A DNA stretch of 64,000 nt, taken from Streptococcus infantis. Lineage in GTDB: Bacteria; Bacillota; Bacilli; Lactobacillales; Streptococcaceae. The translations under genes and the position numbers were made by a program. A model generated the notes under the pieces. That model was given only the letters and a program-made list of their open reading frames with translations, ran no database searches and was not told where the DNA came from. Position 1 is the first letter of the stretch, and the number at the start of each line of letters is the position of its first letter. Of the stretch, positions 17,305-26,839 are shown piece by piece. Location of the stretch: NCBI RefSeq assembly GCF_000963255.1, contig NZ_JYOV01000010.1, forward strand, positions 1 to 64,000. Reading direction: 5' to 3'.

Positions 17305-18204
17305 TTAAGATAAATTATTATTTGATAACTGAGTTATAAGAGTGTTGAAATCATCCGGCAGCGGACTTTCCATCTCCAACTGCTCTTCAAGAAAAGGATG
17401 ATAAAACGATAAGTAATGGCAATGCAGAGCTTGACGCTCTATGCCATGTTCAAGACTACCACCATAGAGGTCATCGCCAAGCAAAGGGAAACCGATATGG
17501 GAGAAATGAACACGAATCTGGTGTGTCCTTCCCGTATGTAGTCGAATATCAACTAGATGAATATTGCCATAAGACTGCACTATGCGATAGGAAGTATGGG
17601 CATATTTACCACCTTTTGCCACTCGCCTAGTGATAATGGAATCTTCGTCACGGGCAATCGGGGCAATGATTTCACCTTGAGGTTTCAGAAAACCATCTCC
17701 TTTAACGAGTGCAAAATAGCGCTTTTCAATGGCTTTCTTTTGCAACTGCTTGTCTAGTCTAGCATGAGCATAACCATGTTTAGCAAAAAGCATGAGACCC
17801 GAAGTATCGCGATCTAGTCTGGTTACAATGTGAACCTGCTGATTTTCATAGTTCTGTTTCACATAGTAGCCCTTGATAAAATTAGCGATGGTATTGGAAT
17901 GATTGACACTAGGAATCGAGGCCACACCAAAGGGTTTGTTTAGAATTAAGAAATGATCATCTTCAAACAGAATATCCAGTGGATAATCAATTGCTTCCAG
18001 TGTCTCAAAACCTTCCTCAGGAGGAATGTCGATGACAACCACATCCCCAATATCTAAGAGATAGGTTGCATTTTGTGGATGACCGTTTACGCGAATATCT
18101 CCACCTCGAAACTTGATTTTGGCCAGCAATCCTTTAGAGACTTCATGCTTTTTCAGAAAAGTCTTTACCTTGACGTGTTCGTCAGCAATAAATTCAAACC
18201 TCAT
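17305..18204 (-). CDS. RluD-family 23S rRNA pseudouridine synthase
   Basis: 299 residues. A short S4-like N-terminal part ([16 protein letters not shown]) is followed by a pseudouridine-synthase domain with the catalytic-Asp motif [15 protein letters not shown] near 133, and later [25 protein letters not shown]. The exact uridine targets cannot be assigned by reading. The start overlaps the nadK stop by 4 bp (ATGA), so the two are coupled. Confidence 0.92.
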   Translation of the reverse strand: MRFEFIADEHVKVKTFLKKHEVSKGLLAKIKFRGGDIRVNGHPQNATYLLDIGDVVVIDIPPEEGFETLEAIDYPLDILFEDDHFLILNKPFGVASIPSVNHSNTIANFIKGYYVKQNYENQQVHIVTRLDRDTSGLMLFAKHGYAHARLDKQLQKKAIEKRYFALVKGDGFLKPQGEIIAPIARDEDSIITRRVAKGGKYAHTSYRIVQSYGNIHLVDIRLHTGRTHQIRVHFSHIGFPLLGDDLYGGSLEHGIERQALHCHYLSFYHPFLEEQLEMESPLPDDFNTLITQLSNNNLS

Positions 18205-19019
18205 TCATCCACCTCACCAATAAAGGCATCTTTGACACGATTCCAAAAACTAGTATGGCTTGGTGTTGCTACAAAATGAATCTTATGATGGTCTATCTGG
18301 TATTCTATTCTTTCAATATTACGATAAGAATAAATGCTATTGTCAACAGAAAGCGTATGATAGTCATTACGAGTTGGTATCAATTCTATCTTATCCTTCT
18401 TAGGCACAATGATAGAAGAACCTAAGGTTCTGTAGACACGATTGTTAAGACTCGCAATTTCTGTCAATTGTAGGGCCTCAATAGTAGGATGTAAAACAGC
18501 TCCACCAAGAGATTTGTTATAGGCTGTGCTCCCAGTTGGCGTCGATACCGTTAGGCCATCTCCTCTAAAACGTTCAAATGGCACGTGGTTAATGATAATA
18601 TCGGCAACCATGGTCCTATCAGATCTCCGAATGCTAGCCTCATTCAAAGCACGGAAAATTTTCACTTCTCCATTTTCCAAAAAAATCTTTACATTTAAAA
18701 GCGGGTAAGACACACGAGCCCCAGTATCCAACTGTAAATTAGTAAGCAATTGATCTAGTTCAAAATCACGGTAGTCCGTATAGAAACCCAAATGACCCGT
18801 GTGAACACCAACGAAGCGAACCTTATCCAGCTGGTCTTCATACTTGTGAAAAGCAGACAAAAGCATCCCATCCCCACCTATGGAAATCACGATATCGGGA
18901 TGTTTATCATTTAATATAAAGTTATTCTTTTTTAATCGATCTCTTAATTCATATAAGACTCGTTGACTTTGAGGTTTGCGATTAGCGATTAGATCAATTC
19001 GTTTACCTGTATTCTTCAT
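18201..19019 (-). CDS. nadK: NAD kinase
   Basis: Phosphorylates NAD to NADP. It shows the [11 protein letters not shown] nucleotide motif near residue 45 and the second signature [20 protein letters not shown]. The ATG at 19019 (MKNTGKRID) is preferred over an in-frame GTG at 19031, matching streptococcal NadK as I recall it; it gives 272 residues. The start lies inside the 3' end of relQ (17-bp overlap). Confidence 0.94.
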   Translation of the reverse strand: MKNTGKRIDLIANRKPQSQRVLYELRDRLKKNNFILNDKHPDIVISIGGDGMLLSAFHKYEDQLDKVRFVGVHTGHLGFYTDYRDFELDQLLTNLQLDTGARVSYPLLNVKIFLENGEVKIFRALNEASIRRSDRTMVADIIINHVPFERFRGDGLTVSTPTGSTAYNKSLGGAVLHPTIEALQLTEIASLNNRVYRTLGSSIIVPKKDKIELIPTRNDYHTLSVDNSIYSYRNIERIEYQIDHHKIHFVATPSHTSFWNRVKDAFIGEVDE

Positions 19020-19674
19020 CGGTATCGTCACTATTACCTACCCCGTCATTTAACTTTCTATGCAATGGATCAAAGAGTGCCTGTGCTTCCTGGATATCAT
19101 CACGAATTTTACTCATTTCTTCATCCAATTGGTGAGATATCCTTGCTGTGATTTCCAGACGTTTCTTAATTTCTTCTGGAAAATCCCCTTGATATTTATA
19201 ATTGAGAGAATGCTCGATGGTAGCCCAGAAATTCATAGCCAAGGTACGAATCTGAATCTCCACCAGAATCGTTCTTGCCCCATTGATCGTATCAACTGTA
19301 TACTCAATAATCAAATGGTAAGAACGATAGCCTGAAGCCTTTCGATGAGTAATGTAGTCACGTTCTTGTACCACTCTCATGTCTTGCCTCTTACGAAGGA
19401 TGGCAACAACCTCGCTCACGTCATCTACAAATTGAACCATGACGCGTAAACCTGCAATATCTTGCAAGTCCTGTTCCAACGTATCGTATCCAATCCCTCG
19501 ACGAGCCATTTTTTCTTTTATACTTTCGATCGGTTTGACTCGACCAGTTACAAACTCAATTGGAGAATGTTTATTTTGTTTGCGGTATTGTTTTCGAATA
19601 CCTCGGAGTTTTATCTTCAGCTCTCCGACAGCCTGAATGTAAGGATCTAAAAATTCTTCCCATTCTGTAATCAT
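19003..19674 (-). CDS. relQ: Small alarmone synthetase RelQ
   Basis: A stand-alone (p)ppGpp synthetase with no hydrolase domain. 223 residues with the RelA/SpoT synthetase motifs: [46 protein letters not shown], and [24 protein letters not shown]. It is first in a tightly overlapping group with nadK, linking stringent signalling with NADP supply and acetyl-phosphate metabolism. A CYTH-domain gene is transcribed divergently 133 bp away, the usual neighbourhood in streptococci. Confidence 0.94.
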   Translation of the reverse strand: MITEWEEFLDPYIQAVGELKIKLRGIRKQYRKQNKHSPIEFVTGRVKPIESIKEKMARRGIGYDTLEQDLQDIAGLRVMVQFVDDVSEVVAILRKRQDMRVVQERDYITHRKASGYRSYHLIIEYTVDTINGARTILVEIQIRTLAMNFWATIEHSLNYKYQGDFPEEIKKRLEITARISHQLDEEMSKIRDDIQEAQALFDPLHRKLNDGVGNSDDTDEEYR

Positions 19675-19807
19675 ATATCTTTTTCATCCAATTCTCTATA
19701 CACTCGATTTATCTAGTTTTTGATTTTCTAGAAAAAATCTTATACAATAAATACAATGCTTATTATACCATACAATCGCTTTCAAAGATAAGGAAAAAGT
19801 AAAAAAA

Positions 19808-20377
19808 ATGAAACATTTAGAAATTGAAATGAAAACACTTCTAAACAAGGATGAATATCAAAGATTGCAGGAGCACTTTTCAGGAGTCACACCTATTACA
19901 CAAAAAAATTACTACCTAGACACGCCTGATTTTTACCTTCGCAAACATAAAATCGCTATGCGCATTCGTACTTTTGAAAATAGTGCTGAATTGACCATAA
20001 AAATCCCACAAAAAGTCGGAAATATGGAGTATAATCAAGGTCTCAGCCTTGAGGAAGCAAACCATTGTCTTAAAGAATGTAAACTTCCACAAGGAATGAT
20101 TCTTGACGAATTGACTAGCCGTGGACTTTCAACCAGTGGCTGGGTAGTTTTAGGTTGCCTAACTACTGTTCGCTACGAAAAGCAAACTCCGATCGGACTC
20201 ATGGCACTTGATCAAAGCGAATACTTTGATATTGTTGACTATGAGCTTGAATTAGAAGTGGAAGATGGCAACCAAGGTAGTCTTGATTTCCAAGAATTTT
20301 TACAAGCCAATGAAATCCATTACAAAAAAGCTCCTTCAAAATTGGTTCGTTTTATAGAAAATATGAAAAAATACTGA
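19808..20377 (+). CDS. CYTH-domain protein (YjbK-like)
   Basis: 189 residues starting MKHLEIEMKTLL, which contains the CYTH signature ExExK. Alternating basic and acidic residues (AMRIRTFENSAELTIKIPQ, LTTVRYEKQ, DIVDYELELEVEDG) line a predicted triphosphate-binding tunnel. CYTH proteins hydrolyse inorganic triphosphate or act on phosphorylated nucleotides; the cellular substrate is unclear. Divergent from relQ, with a shared control region between them. Confidence 0.85.
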   Translation: MKHLEIEMKTLLNKDEYQRLQEHFSGVTPITQKNYYLDTPDFYLRKHKIAMRIRTFENSAELTIKIPQKVGNMEYNQGLSLEEANHCLKECKLPQGMILDELTSRGLSTSGWVVLGCLTTVRYEKQTPIGLMALDQSEYFDIVDYELELEVEDGNQGSLDFQEFLQANEIHYKKAPSKLVRFIENMKKY

Positions 20378-20501
20378 AATAATCTTCTTTTTTTGATAAA
20401 ATAAAAGGGATGAAAAATAATAGAATCTGTTGTAGAGAGCATTTATCACTAAAAGTGTTTCACTACAGCGATTCACTTAGTTTAAAGAGGACGGTTTATC
20501 G

Positions 20502-21446
20502 ATGTCAGATACAAAAAACATGAAACTTTTCGCACTATCTTCCAACCAGGAAATTGCTCAAAGAATCGCAGATGCTGCAGGTGTTCCACTTGGAAAAGTA
20601 TCTTCACGCCAATTTTCAGATGGTGAAATCCAAGTTAACATCGAAGAAAGTGTTCGCGGATATGATGTTTATATCATCCAATCAACTAGTTATCCAGTAA
20701 ATAACCACTTGATGGAACTCTTGATTATGGTTGATGCTTGTGTTCGCGCTAGTGCTAATACTATTAACGTAGTACTTCCATACTTCGGCTACGCTCGCCA
20801 AGATCGTATCGCTTCTTCTCGCGAACCACTTACTGCAAAACTAGTTGCAAATATGTTGGTGAAAGCTGGAGTTAGTCGTGTATTGACTCTTGACCTCCAT
20901 GCCGTTCAGGTTCAAGGATTCTTTGACATTCCTGTAGATAACCTTTACACAATTCCACTTTTTGCAAAACATTACTGCGATAAAGGTTTAACTGGTTCAG
21001 ATGTGGTTGTTGTTAGTCCTAAAAACTCTGGTGTAAAACGTGCGCGTAGTCTTGCAGAATACCTTGATGCTCCGATTGCTATCATTGATTATGCACAAGA
21101 TGATTCTGAACGTAGCCAAGGTTACATTATCGGGGAGGTTGAAGGTAAGAAAGCAATCTTAATCGATGACATTCTGAACACTGGCCGTACCTTCTCTGAA
21201 GCTGCTAAAATTTTGGAACGCGATGGTGCTACTGAAATCTACGCTGTATCCAGTCATGGATTGTTCGTTAACGGTGCTGCAGAGTTATTAGATGCAACAA
21301 ATATTAAGGAAATCTTGGTTACAGATTCTGTTTTGACAGAAAGTAGAAAACCTAAAAACGTACAATATATCACTGCTAGCGAATTGATTGGTGATGCTAT
21401 GGTTCGAATTCATGAAAGAAAACCAGTTAGTCCACTATTTAAATAG
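20502..21446 (+). CDS. Ribose-phosphate pyrophosphokinase (second-type paralogue)
   Basis: Makes PRPP from ribose-5-phosphate and ATP. 314 residues with the family segments [30 protein letters not shown] and [18 protein letters not shown]. Two catalytic loops deviate from the usual Prs sequences: [13 protein letters not shown] where SPDxGGVxRAR is standard, and DDILNTGRT where DDMIDTAGT is standard. Streptococci usually carry a second, divergent Prs and this looks like it. The start ATG is preceded by AAAGAGGACGG. About 100 nt of leader with partial self-complementarity lies upstream. Confidence 0.9.
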   Translation: MSDTKNMKLFALSSNQEIAQRIADAAGVPLGKVSSRQFSDGEIQVNIEESVRGYDVYIIQSTSYPVNNHLMELLIMVDACVRASANTINVVLPYFGYARQDRIASSREPLTAKLVANMLVKAGVSRVLTLDLHAVQVQGFFDIPVDNLYTIPLFAKHYCDKGLTGSDVVVVSPKNSGVKRARSLAEYLDAPIAIIDYAQDDSERSQGYIIGEVEGKKAILIDDILNTGRTFSEAAKILERDGATEIYAVSSHGLFVNGAAELLDATNIKEILVTDSVLTESRKPKNVQYITASELIGDAMVRIHERKPVSPLFK

Positions 21447-21461
21447 AAATTAGGTGAGTTT

Positions 21462-22577
21462 TTGATTTATTTGGATAATGCTGCAACGACTCCGATGTCT
21501 TCAGTAGCTATCTCAGCAATGACTCAAGTCATGCAAGAAACTTATGGCAACCCTTCTAGTATTCATGGACATGGGCGCCAAGCAGGTAAACTATTACGAG
21601 AAGCTCGTCAAGAACTAGCAAGTTTACTAGGAACAAAGCCACAACATATATTCTTTACCACTGGTGGTACTGAAAGCAATAATACTGCTATCATCGGCTA
21701 CTGCCTTCGCCATCAAAATCGTGGAAAGCACATTATCACTACTGCGATTGAGCACCATGCTGTTCTAGAACCCATCAAATACTTGGTTGAAAATTTCGGT
21801 TTTGAAGTGACTATTTTACAGCCTGAAAACCAAGAAATTACTGCAGACCAGGTCAAAAATGCACTGCGTGAAGATACCATTCTTGTTTCTACTATGTTTG
21901 CAAACAATGAAACTGGTACACTTTTACCTATTGCTAAAATTGGTGAAGTTCTAAAAAATCATCCAGCCGTCTATCATGTCGATGCGGTTCAGGCAGTTGG
22001 TAAATTTGAGATTCTTCCCGAAAAATTGGGAATTGATTTTCTTAGCGCTTCTGCACACAAATTTTATGGTCCAAAAGGAGTTGGTTTTCTCTATGCTGCA
22101 TCTACAGATTTTGACTCCTACCTTCATGGTGGCGATCAAGAGCAGAAAAAAAGAGCAGGAACAGAAAATCTTCCTGCCATTGTGGGAATGGTAGCAGCTC
22201 TAAAGGATGATCTTGAAAACCAAGAACAAAACTTTAAAAAGGTTCAAAAACTAAAAGAAACATTCTTAAAGGAAATGGCTGACACAGACTATTATCTCAA
22301 TCAAGGGAAAGACCAGCTACCTTATGTCCTTAATATTGGATTCCCAGGTCAACGTAATGATCTACTACTCCTTCGTCTAGATCTTGAAGGTATTTCTATT
22401 TCAACTGGCTCTGCTTGTACTGCAGGTGTCGTTCAGGTTAGTCATGTTCTTCAGGCTTTCTACGGTGAAGACTCTCCTCGCTTACACGAATCCGTTCGCG
22501 TCAGCATTTCACCTCAAAATACAGAGCAAGAAATAATCACTCTCGCACAAACTCTAAAAGAAATCATTGGAGGTTAA
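21462..22577 (+). CDS. NifS/IscS-type cysteine desulfurase
   Basis: A PLP enzyme that removes sulfur from cysteine for Fe-S cluster or thio-tRNA synthesis. The PLP Lys lies in SASAHKFYGPKGVG near residue 195 and the catalytic Cys in STGSACTAG near 316. The start is a TTG at 21462, giving IYLDNAATTPMS, preceded by TTAGGTGAG. It lies 15 bp after the PRPP synthetase stop and ends just before the DUF1831 gene, whose RBS lies inside its last codons. Its sulfur acceptor is not in the window. Confidence 0.92.
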   Translation: MIYLDNAATTPMSSVAISAMTQVMQETYGNPSSIHGHGRQAGKLLREARQELASLLGTKPQHIFFTTGGTESNNTAIIGYCLRHQNRGKHIITTAIEHHAVLEPIKYLVENFGFEVTILQPENQEITADQVKNALREDTILVSTMFANNETGTLLPIAKIGEVLKNHPAVYHVDAVQAVGKFEILPEKLGIDFLSASAHKFYGPKGVGFLYAASTDFDSYLHGGDQEQKKRAGTENLPAIVGMVAALKDDLENQEQNFKKVQKLKETFLKEMADTDYYLNQGKDQLPYVLNIGFPGQRNDLLLLRLDLEGISISTGSACTAGVVQVSHVLQAFYGEDSPRLHESVRVSISPQNTEQEIITLAQTLKEIIGG

Positions 22578-22581
22578 CTCA

Positions 22582-22929
22582 ATGGCATTCGAAAAAACCA
22601 TTAGTCTTAAAAATTGCCGTTATGATTACACACTTAGCCCAACCGTCAAAAAGTTCACTCTAAAAGATAACACTTTTTTTGAAACTAAGGTTGGTAATTA
22701 TGAACTAACACGTCTTCTTGAAAAAGTTCCAAATAGTGGGGAAGGTTTCCAACTTAAGATTATCATCAACAAAGACTTAACTGGTGCAAAAATCAACATC
22801 ACTGATAAATTTGGTCTACGTTTGGTTGATATCTTTAAGTCAGAAGAAACTCATATCCACCAAGAGAAATTCTACTTCTTGATGGACAGTCTTGTTGAGC
22901 GTGGTGTCTTCACTAAAAGTGAAAGATAG
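22582..22929 (+). CDS. DUF1831 protein
   Basis: 115 residues, soluble. The ATG at 22582 is chosen because GGAGG lies 7-8 nt before it; an in-frame TTG at 22567 would fall inside the desulfurase gene. The sequence (ISLKNCRYDYTLSPTVKKF, KVGNYELTRLLEKVPNSGEGF, DKFGLRLVDIF) matches DUF1831, a family found beside cysteine desulfurases in Lactobacillales. The neighbour suggests a role in sulfur transfer, but no biochemistry can be read. Confidence 0.8.
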   Translation: MAFEKTISLKNCRYDYTLSPTVKKFTLKDNTFFETKVGNYELTRLLEKVPNSGEGFQLKIIINKDLTGAKINITDKFGLRLVDIFKSEETHIHQEKFYFLMDSLVERGVFTKSER

Positions 22930-22938
22930 GGGGACCCT

Positions 22939-23154
22939 ATGTTTCGATTAAACTATAAGGATGCCTATCAAGTCGATCGCCTTTTAGAATACGAAGATTA
23001 CGAAGCACTCATGCTGTCACTTTCAGGATGTGTGACTCTTCCAGATACGACTGTCATTACTTCTCTTACCTATAAGGGAGAAGAAATCTATCAAGGTCTT
23101 CTGGGAGATCTCTATCGTTTTCTATTTCACTATGATTTTACAAAGATAAACTAA
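22939..23154 (+). CDS. DUF4649-like small protein
   Basis: 71 residues, acidic, starting MFRLNYKDAYQVDRLLEYEDYE. It starts 9 bp after the DUF1831 stop with GGGGGACCC upstream as RBS. I recall the family (DUF4649) from streptococci at this position. It ends the PRPP-synthetase operon, with an intrinsic terminator overlapping its stop region. No function known. Confidence 0.75.
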   Translation: MFRLNYKDAYQVDRLLEYEDYEALMLSLSGCVTLPDTTVITSLTYKGEEIYQGLLGDLYRFLFHYDFTKIN

Positions 23155-23171
23155 GATTTTCTTAGTTTTTT
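23149..23171 (+). terminator. Terminator between DUF4649 gene and rex
   Basis: AACTAAG (23149-23155) pairs with CTTAGTT (23161-23167) around ATTTT, followed by T6. Confidence 0.7.
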
Positions 23172-23178
23172 CTTGTTT

Positions 23179-23210
23179 TTGTTGATTTTTTCACAATCTT
23201 TCTATAAAAT
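23179..23210 (+). promoter_or_regulatory. rex promoter with Rex-box-like operator
   Basis: TTGATT (23182-23187), 17 bp and TAAAAT (23205-23210) form a promoter 25 bp before the rex GTG. The 18-mer at 23179-23196, TTGTTGATTTTTTCACAA, overlaps the -35 box. Its right half is a perfect Rex half-site (TTGTGAAAA on the other strand) and its left half is degenerate, so weak autorepression by Rex is plausible. Confidence 0.5.
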
Positions 23211-23234
23211 AGTATTTAGAAAGGTTGTGATTTT

Positions 23235-23876
23235 GTGAAAGAAAAACAGTCTGCTATTCCAAAAGCAACAGCAAAGAGACTTTCTCTTTATTATCGTATC
23301 TTTAAAAGATTTCATGCAGAAAAGATTGAAAGAGCCAACTCAAAACAAATTGCCGAGGCCATTGGTATTGATTCTGCTACCGTTAGACGAGATTTTTCCT
23401 ACTTTGGTGAACTTGGTCGCCGTGGATTTGGCTACGATGTCAAAAAACTAATGACGTTTTTTGCTGATCTTCTAAATGATAATTCTATTACGAATGTTAT
23501 GTTAGTGGGGATTGGTAATATGGGGCACGCTCTCCTTCACTACCGTTTCCATGAACGAAACAAAATGAAAATTATTATGGCTTTTGATTTGGATGACCAT
23601 CCTGAAGTTGGGACGAAAACGCCCGATGGAATTCCAATTTATGGTATTTCCCAAATCAAGGATAAAATAAAAAATGCAGATGTAAAAACTGCAATCTTAA
23701 CTGTTCCGAGTGTCAAATCACAAGAAGTAGCTAATCTCCTTGTCGAAGCAGGTATTAAAGGAATTTTAAGCTTTTCACCCGTTCATCTCCAACTACCAAA
23801 AGATGTGGTAGCTCAGTATGTAGATTTAACTAGTGAATTGCAAACTCTCCTCTATTTCATGAGAAAAAAGGATTAG
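23235..23876 (+). CDS. rex: Redox-sensing transcriptional repressor Rex
   Basis: Rex binds DNA when NADH is low and leaves when NADH rises, controlling fermentation and NADH-recycling genes. 213 residues. A winged-helix N-terminus ([14 protein letters not shown] and [27 protein letters not shown]) is followed by a Rossmann fold with [13 protein letters not shown]. The start is GTG at 23235. The promoter just upstream has a partial Rex box. The following glutamine-amidotransferase gene is 15 bp away. Confidence 0.95.
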   Translation: MKEKQSAIPKATAKRLSLYYRIFKRFHAEKIERANSKQIAEAIGIDSATVRRDFSYFGELGRRGFGYDVKKLMTFFADLLNDNSITNVMLVGIGNMGHALLHYRFHERNKMKIIMAFDLDDHPEVGTKTPDGIPIYGISQIKDKIKNADVKTAILTVPSVKSQEVANLLVEAGIKGILSFSPVHLQLPKDVVAQYVDLTSELQTLLYFMRKKD

Positions 23877-23891
23877 AAAGCGAAAGCATTT

Positions 23892-24581
23892 ATGAAAAAA
23901 CCAGTTATTGGGATTACAGGAAATGAAAAAACTCATCCTGATGATGAGCTTATGATGAGCTATGCTGCAAAGGGCTTTGTTGAAGGAGTCAAGGAAGCTG
24001 GGGGAATTCCCATTATCCTACCAATTGGTGATCAAGAAATGGCCAGTTACTACATTGGCTTGATTGATAAACTTATTCTAACTGGTGGACAAAATGTCGA
24101 TCCAAAGTTCTACGGTGAACCTAAAATGATCGATAGCGATGACTACCACCTTCAGAGAGATATTTTTGAGCTAGCTCTTATAAAAGAAGCTATCAAACTG
24201 AATAAACCCATTTTTTCTGTTTGTCGAGGCACCCAGCTCTTTAATGTGGCTATGGGAGGAACTCTTTATCAAGATATTGAAGATCATTGGCAGGATACTT
24301 CAGCCGAGTATACAACTCAACGTTTAGTCACCGAGCCTGATACTATTCTTCGAGAAATCTATGGAGAAATCTCTCATATCAACTCTTTCCACCATCAAAG
24401 CATTAAGGAACTAGCTCCGAATCTAAAGGTTGTAGCACATGACCCTAAAGATGGTATTATCGAAGCTGTTACAACTACGGATGGTTTTCCTTATCTCGGT
24501 GTTCAATGGCATCCTGAATTTCTCTTTGAAAATCGCCCCAAAGATAAAACACTTTTCGACTATGTTGTCAATGAATTGTAA
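23892..24581 (+). CDS. Class I glutamine-amidotransferase-like hydrolase (PuuD type)
   Basis: 229 residues with the class I amidotransferase triad: the Cys in FSVCRGTQLFNVAMGGTLYQD, and the His and Glu in QWHPEF. The C-terminal INSFHHQSIKELAP is typical of the PuuD/YvdE branch (gamma-glutamyl-GABA hydrolases), whose peptidase C26 members cleave gamma-glutamyl amides. The true substrate is unknown. Co-transcribed with rex, and ended by a clear terminator. Confidence 0.88.
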   Translation: MKKPVIGITGNEKTHPDDELMMSYAAKGFVEGVKEAGGIPIILPIGDQEMASYYIGLIDKLILTGGQNVDPKFYGEPKMIDSDDYHLQRDIFELALIKEAIKLNKPIFSVCRGTQLFNVAMGGTLYQDIEDHWQDTSAEYTTQRLVTEPDTILREIYGEISHINSFHHQSIKELAPNLKVVAHDPKDGIIEAVTTTDGFPYLGVQWHPEFLFENRPKDKTLFDYVVNEL

Positions 24582-24606
24582 ACCTGTATATGATACAGGT
24601 TTTTTT
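24581..24606 (+). terminator. Terminator after the amidotransferase gene
   Basis: AACCTGTAT (24581-24589) pairs perfectly with ATACAGGTT (24593-24601), then T7. It lies between convergent genes (radC ends at 24605). Confidence 0.8.
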
Positions 24607-25285
24607 ATATCATATCTGTCTTCTCGCGGTAACTAAAATAATCGGAATGTGAAACAATGAGATGGTCCAATAAGACCAAACCCATTAATTCGCAGGCTTC
24701 TTTAACAAGTTTTGTAACATGGTCATCATTTCTACTTGGCATAACAGCACCAGATGGATGATTATGAACAAGAATCACGGATGTTGCCATATGCTTTAAG
24801 GCATAGTGAAGAATTTCTCTTGGTTCCGCAATACTTCTAGTAGCAGATCCAATAAAAATGGTTTGCTGATGAATAATTTGATTTTGTGTATTCAGATAGA
24901 GCGCCACCAGGTGCTCTTGTTTTTTATCTCCCAGTTCTTGTTGCATCTTTTTAGCCAATCTTTGACTACTCAGAATGCTCTCTGCCTCAATGGTTTCATG
25001 TTTGTGAATACGACTTCCAAGCTCAATCATTGCTTGCAATTCAATAGCTTTTACTCTCCCAATTCCCGATAAACTCTGCAGTTCTTGCAAGGTCATTTTT
25101 TTTAACTCAGTTAAACTGTTCAATTGAGACAATACTTTCTGTGCAATTTCAAAAACAGTAGATTGACGAGTTCCTGTTCGTAATAAAATGGCTAGTAATT
25201 CCTGATTGCTCAAACTCTCTACTCCTTCTGTCACCAAGCGTTCCCTTGGCAAGAGCGAATCTTCTTGAAATGAAATACTGTACAT
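24605..25285 (-). CDS. radC: RadC/MPN-domain protein
   Basis: About 226 residues: an N-terminal helix-hairpin-helix-like part ([22 protein letters not shown]), then a JAB/MPN metalloprotease-like domain with [15 protein letters not shown] (H-x-H...D). Despite the name, a direct DNA-repair role is doubtful; the family is often found with mobile DNA. The ATG at 25285 is preferred over one at 25300 because AGGAGG lies 6 nt before it. Convergent with the amidotransferase gene. Confidence 0.92.
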   Translation of the reverse strand: MYSISFQEDSLLPRERLVTEGVESLSNQELLAILLRTGTRQSTVFEIAQKVLSQLNSLTELKKMTLQELQSLSGIGRVKAIELQAMIELGSRIHKHETIEAESILSSQRLAKKMQQELGDKKQEHLVALYLNTQNQIIHQQTIFIGSATRSIAEPREILHYALKHMATSVILVHNHPSGAVMPSRNDDHVTKLVKEACELMGLVLLDHLIVSHSDYFSYREKTDMI

Positions 25286-25348
25286 AAAAATCCTCCTCAC
25301 TTTATTATTCGTGAGAAGGATGCTTAATTCGATAAAAACTAGTTATTT

Positions 25349-26629
25349 TTAGATTTTTTCAAGAGCTAGTCGCAAATCTTCAATCAAATCATCGACATTT
25401 TCAAGACCGATTGAGAGACGGATTTGATTTTTAGTTACTCCTGCTGCTTCTAGATCAGAGTCTGACAACTGAGCATGTGTTGTAGTTGCGGGATGAACCA
25501 CCAATGATTTAGCATCTGCTACATTGGCTAAGTTCGAAAAGATTTCCAAGTTGTCAATCACCTTACGAGCTTCTGCTTCTCCACCTTTAACATGGAAGGT
25601 AAAGATTGATCCAACACCTTTTGGTAAGTATTTTTCAGCCAAGACATGGTAAGGACTATCTGGAAGTTTTGGATAGTTGACCTTTTCAACCTTTGGATGG
25701 TTTACAAGGAAATCTACGATTTTCTCAGCATTTTGAACATGGCGTTCAACACGAAGAGAAAGAGTTTCAAGACCTTGTAAGAGCAAGAATGAGTTAAATG
25801 GTGATAGCGCAGCTCCCATATCGCGAAGCAATTGCACGCGAGCAGCCACGATAAAAGCTGCAGCACCAACATCACGGGTATAACTGATATTATGGTAACT
25901 TGGGTCCTCATCGACCAATTGAGGGAATTTCCCTGAAGCAGACCAGTCAAACTTACCACTATCAACGATGACACCACCAATTGTTGTACCGTGACCGCCG
26001 ATAAACTTAGTTGCTGAGTGAACTGCGATGTCTACACCATGTGAAAAGACATTGATAAGATAAGGTGTAGCAAAAGTATTGTCTGCGACCAAAGGAATCT
26101 GATGTTTGTGAGCAATTTCAGCGATTTTTTCGATATCTGGAATGTTGATAACTGGATTACCCAAGGTTTCAATCAAAACAAGTTTGGTATTATCTCCAAT
26201 AGCTGCTTCTACTTCTTCAAGATTATCAATATCAACAAAAGTTGTGGTGATTCCATAGCGAGGAAGGGTTTCTTTCAAGAGATTAAAAGTACCACCATAA
26301 ATGGTTGAAGCTGCAACCACGTGGTCTCCTGCGTGAGCCAGTCCTAAAATTGTGTAGGTAAGAGCTGCCATCCCAGAAGCAGTTGCAAGTGCACCAACAC
26401 CGCCTTCCAGTGCTGCGATACGCTCTTCAAAAGCTGATGTTGTTGGATTGGTAATACGAGTATAGATATTTCCAGCTTTTTGAAGGGCAAAAAGTTCTGC
26501 ACCTTCTTGTGTATCATCAAATACAAAAGACGTTGTTTGGTAAATTGGAACAGCACGAGACTTAGTAGTAGCATCTACCACTTGACCTGCATGCAATTGC
26601 AGAGTTTCAAATTTAAATTCACGAGTCAT
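25349..26629 (-). CDS. O-acetylhomoserine sulfhydrylase (Cys/Met metabolism PLP enzyme)
   Basis: 426 residues. The PLP Lys lies in HSATKFIGGHGTTIGGVIVD near residue 207, and the opening FETLQLHAGQ and YTRITNPTTSAFEERIAALEGG are typical of the MetY/OAH-sulfhydrylase branch, which is longer than MetB/MetC (about 380). It makes homocysteine from O-acetylhomoserine and sulfide. It is monocistronic, with a promoter whose spacer is filled by a palindrome (26668-26683). The alternative, O-acetylserine use, cannot be excluded. Confidence 0.88.
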   Translation of the reverse strand: MTREFKFETLQLHAGQVVDATTKSRAVPIYQTTSFVFDDTQEGAELFALQKAGNIYTRITNPTTSAFEERIAALEGGVGALATASGMAALTYTILGLAHAGDHVVAASTIYGGTFNLLKETLPRYGITTTFVDIDNLEEVEAAIGDNTKLVLIETLGNPVINIPDIEKIAEIAHKHQIPLVADNTFATPYLINVFSHGVDIAVHSATKFIGGHGTTIGGVIVDSGKFDWSASGKFPQLVDEDPSYHNISYTRDVGAAAFIVAARVQLLRDMGAALSPFNSFLLLQGLETLSLRVERHVQNAEKIVDFLVNHPKVEKVNYPKLPDSPYHVLAEKYLPKGVGSIFTFHVKGGEAEARKVIDNLEIFSNLANVADAKSLVVHPATTTHAQLSDSDLEAAGVTKNQIRLSIGLENVDDLIEDLRLALEKI

Positions 26630-26659
26630 ATTTAGACCTCCAAAGATTTCATTAGGTTC

Positions 26660-26688
26660 ATTGTATCACCTATTGGAATAGGTTACAA
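26660..26688 (-). promoter_or_regulatory. Promoter of the OAH sulfhydrylase gene with embedded palindrome
   Basis: Minus-strand TTGTAA (26683-26688), 17 bp and TACAAT (26660-26665) with an extended TGA. The spacer contains the 16-bp perfect palindrome ACCTATTCCAATAGGT (26668-26683). It looks like an operator bound by a dimeric regulator of sulfur or methionine genes. The regulator is not identified. Confidence 0.6.
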
Positions 26689-26791
26689 ATACAACTTTGT
26701 TATATCTTGGCATAAGAAATAGCTATGGCTACTTCTATTTACTTTGTCTTAAATTAGAATTGTAGAACTTTTTTCAGATAGTTTAAAAAGT

Positions 26792-26820
26792 TTGTATTCA
26801 CTTCTCCTATACTTTATAAT
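26792..26820 (+). promoter_or_regulatory. Promoter of the VIT-family gene
   Basis: TTGTAT (26792-26797), 17 bp and TATAAT (26815-26820), 19 bp before the ATG and close to the AGAAAGGAG ribosome site. Confidence 0.7.
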
Positions 26821-26839
26821 GTTTAGAAAGGAGAAAACT

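Noticed and set aside
20378-20501. Riboswitch in the leader of the PRPP synthetase gene
   Set aside because: Only partial self-complementarity (CTGTTGTAG with CACTACAG) and no terminator or anti-terminator pair; insufficient.
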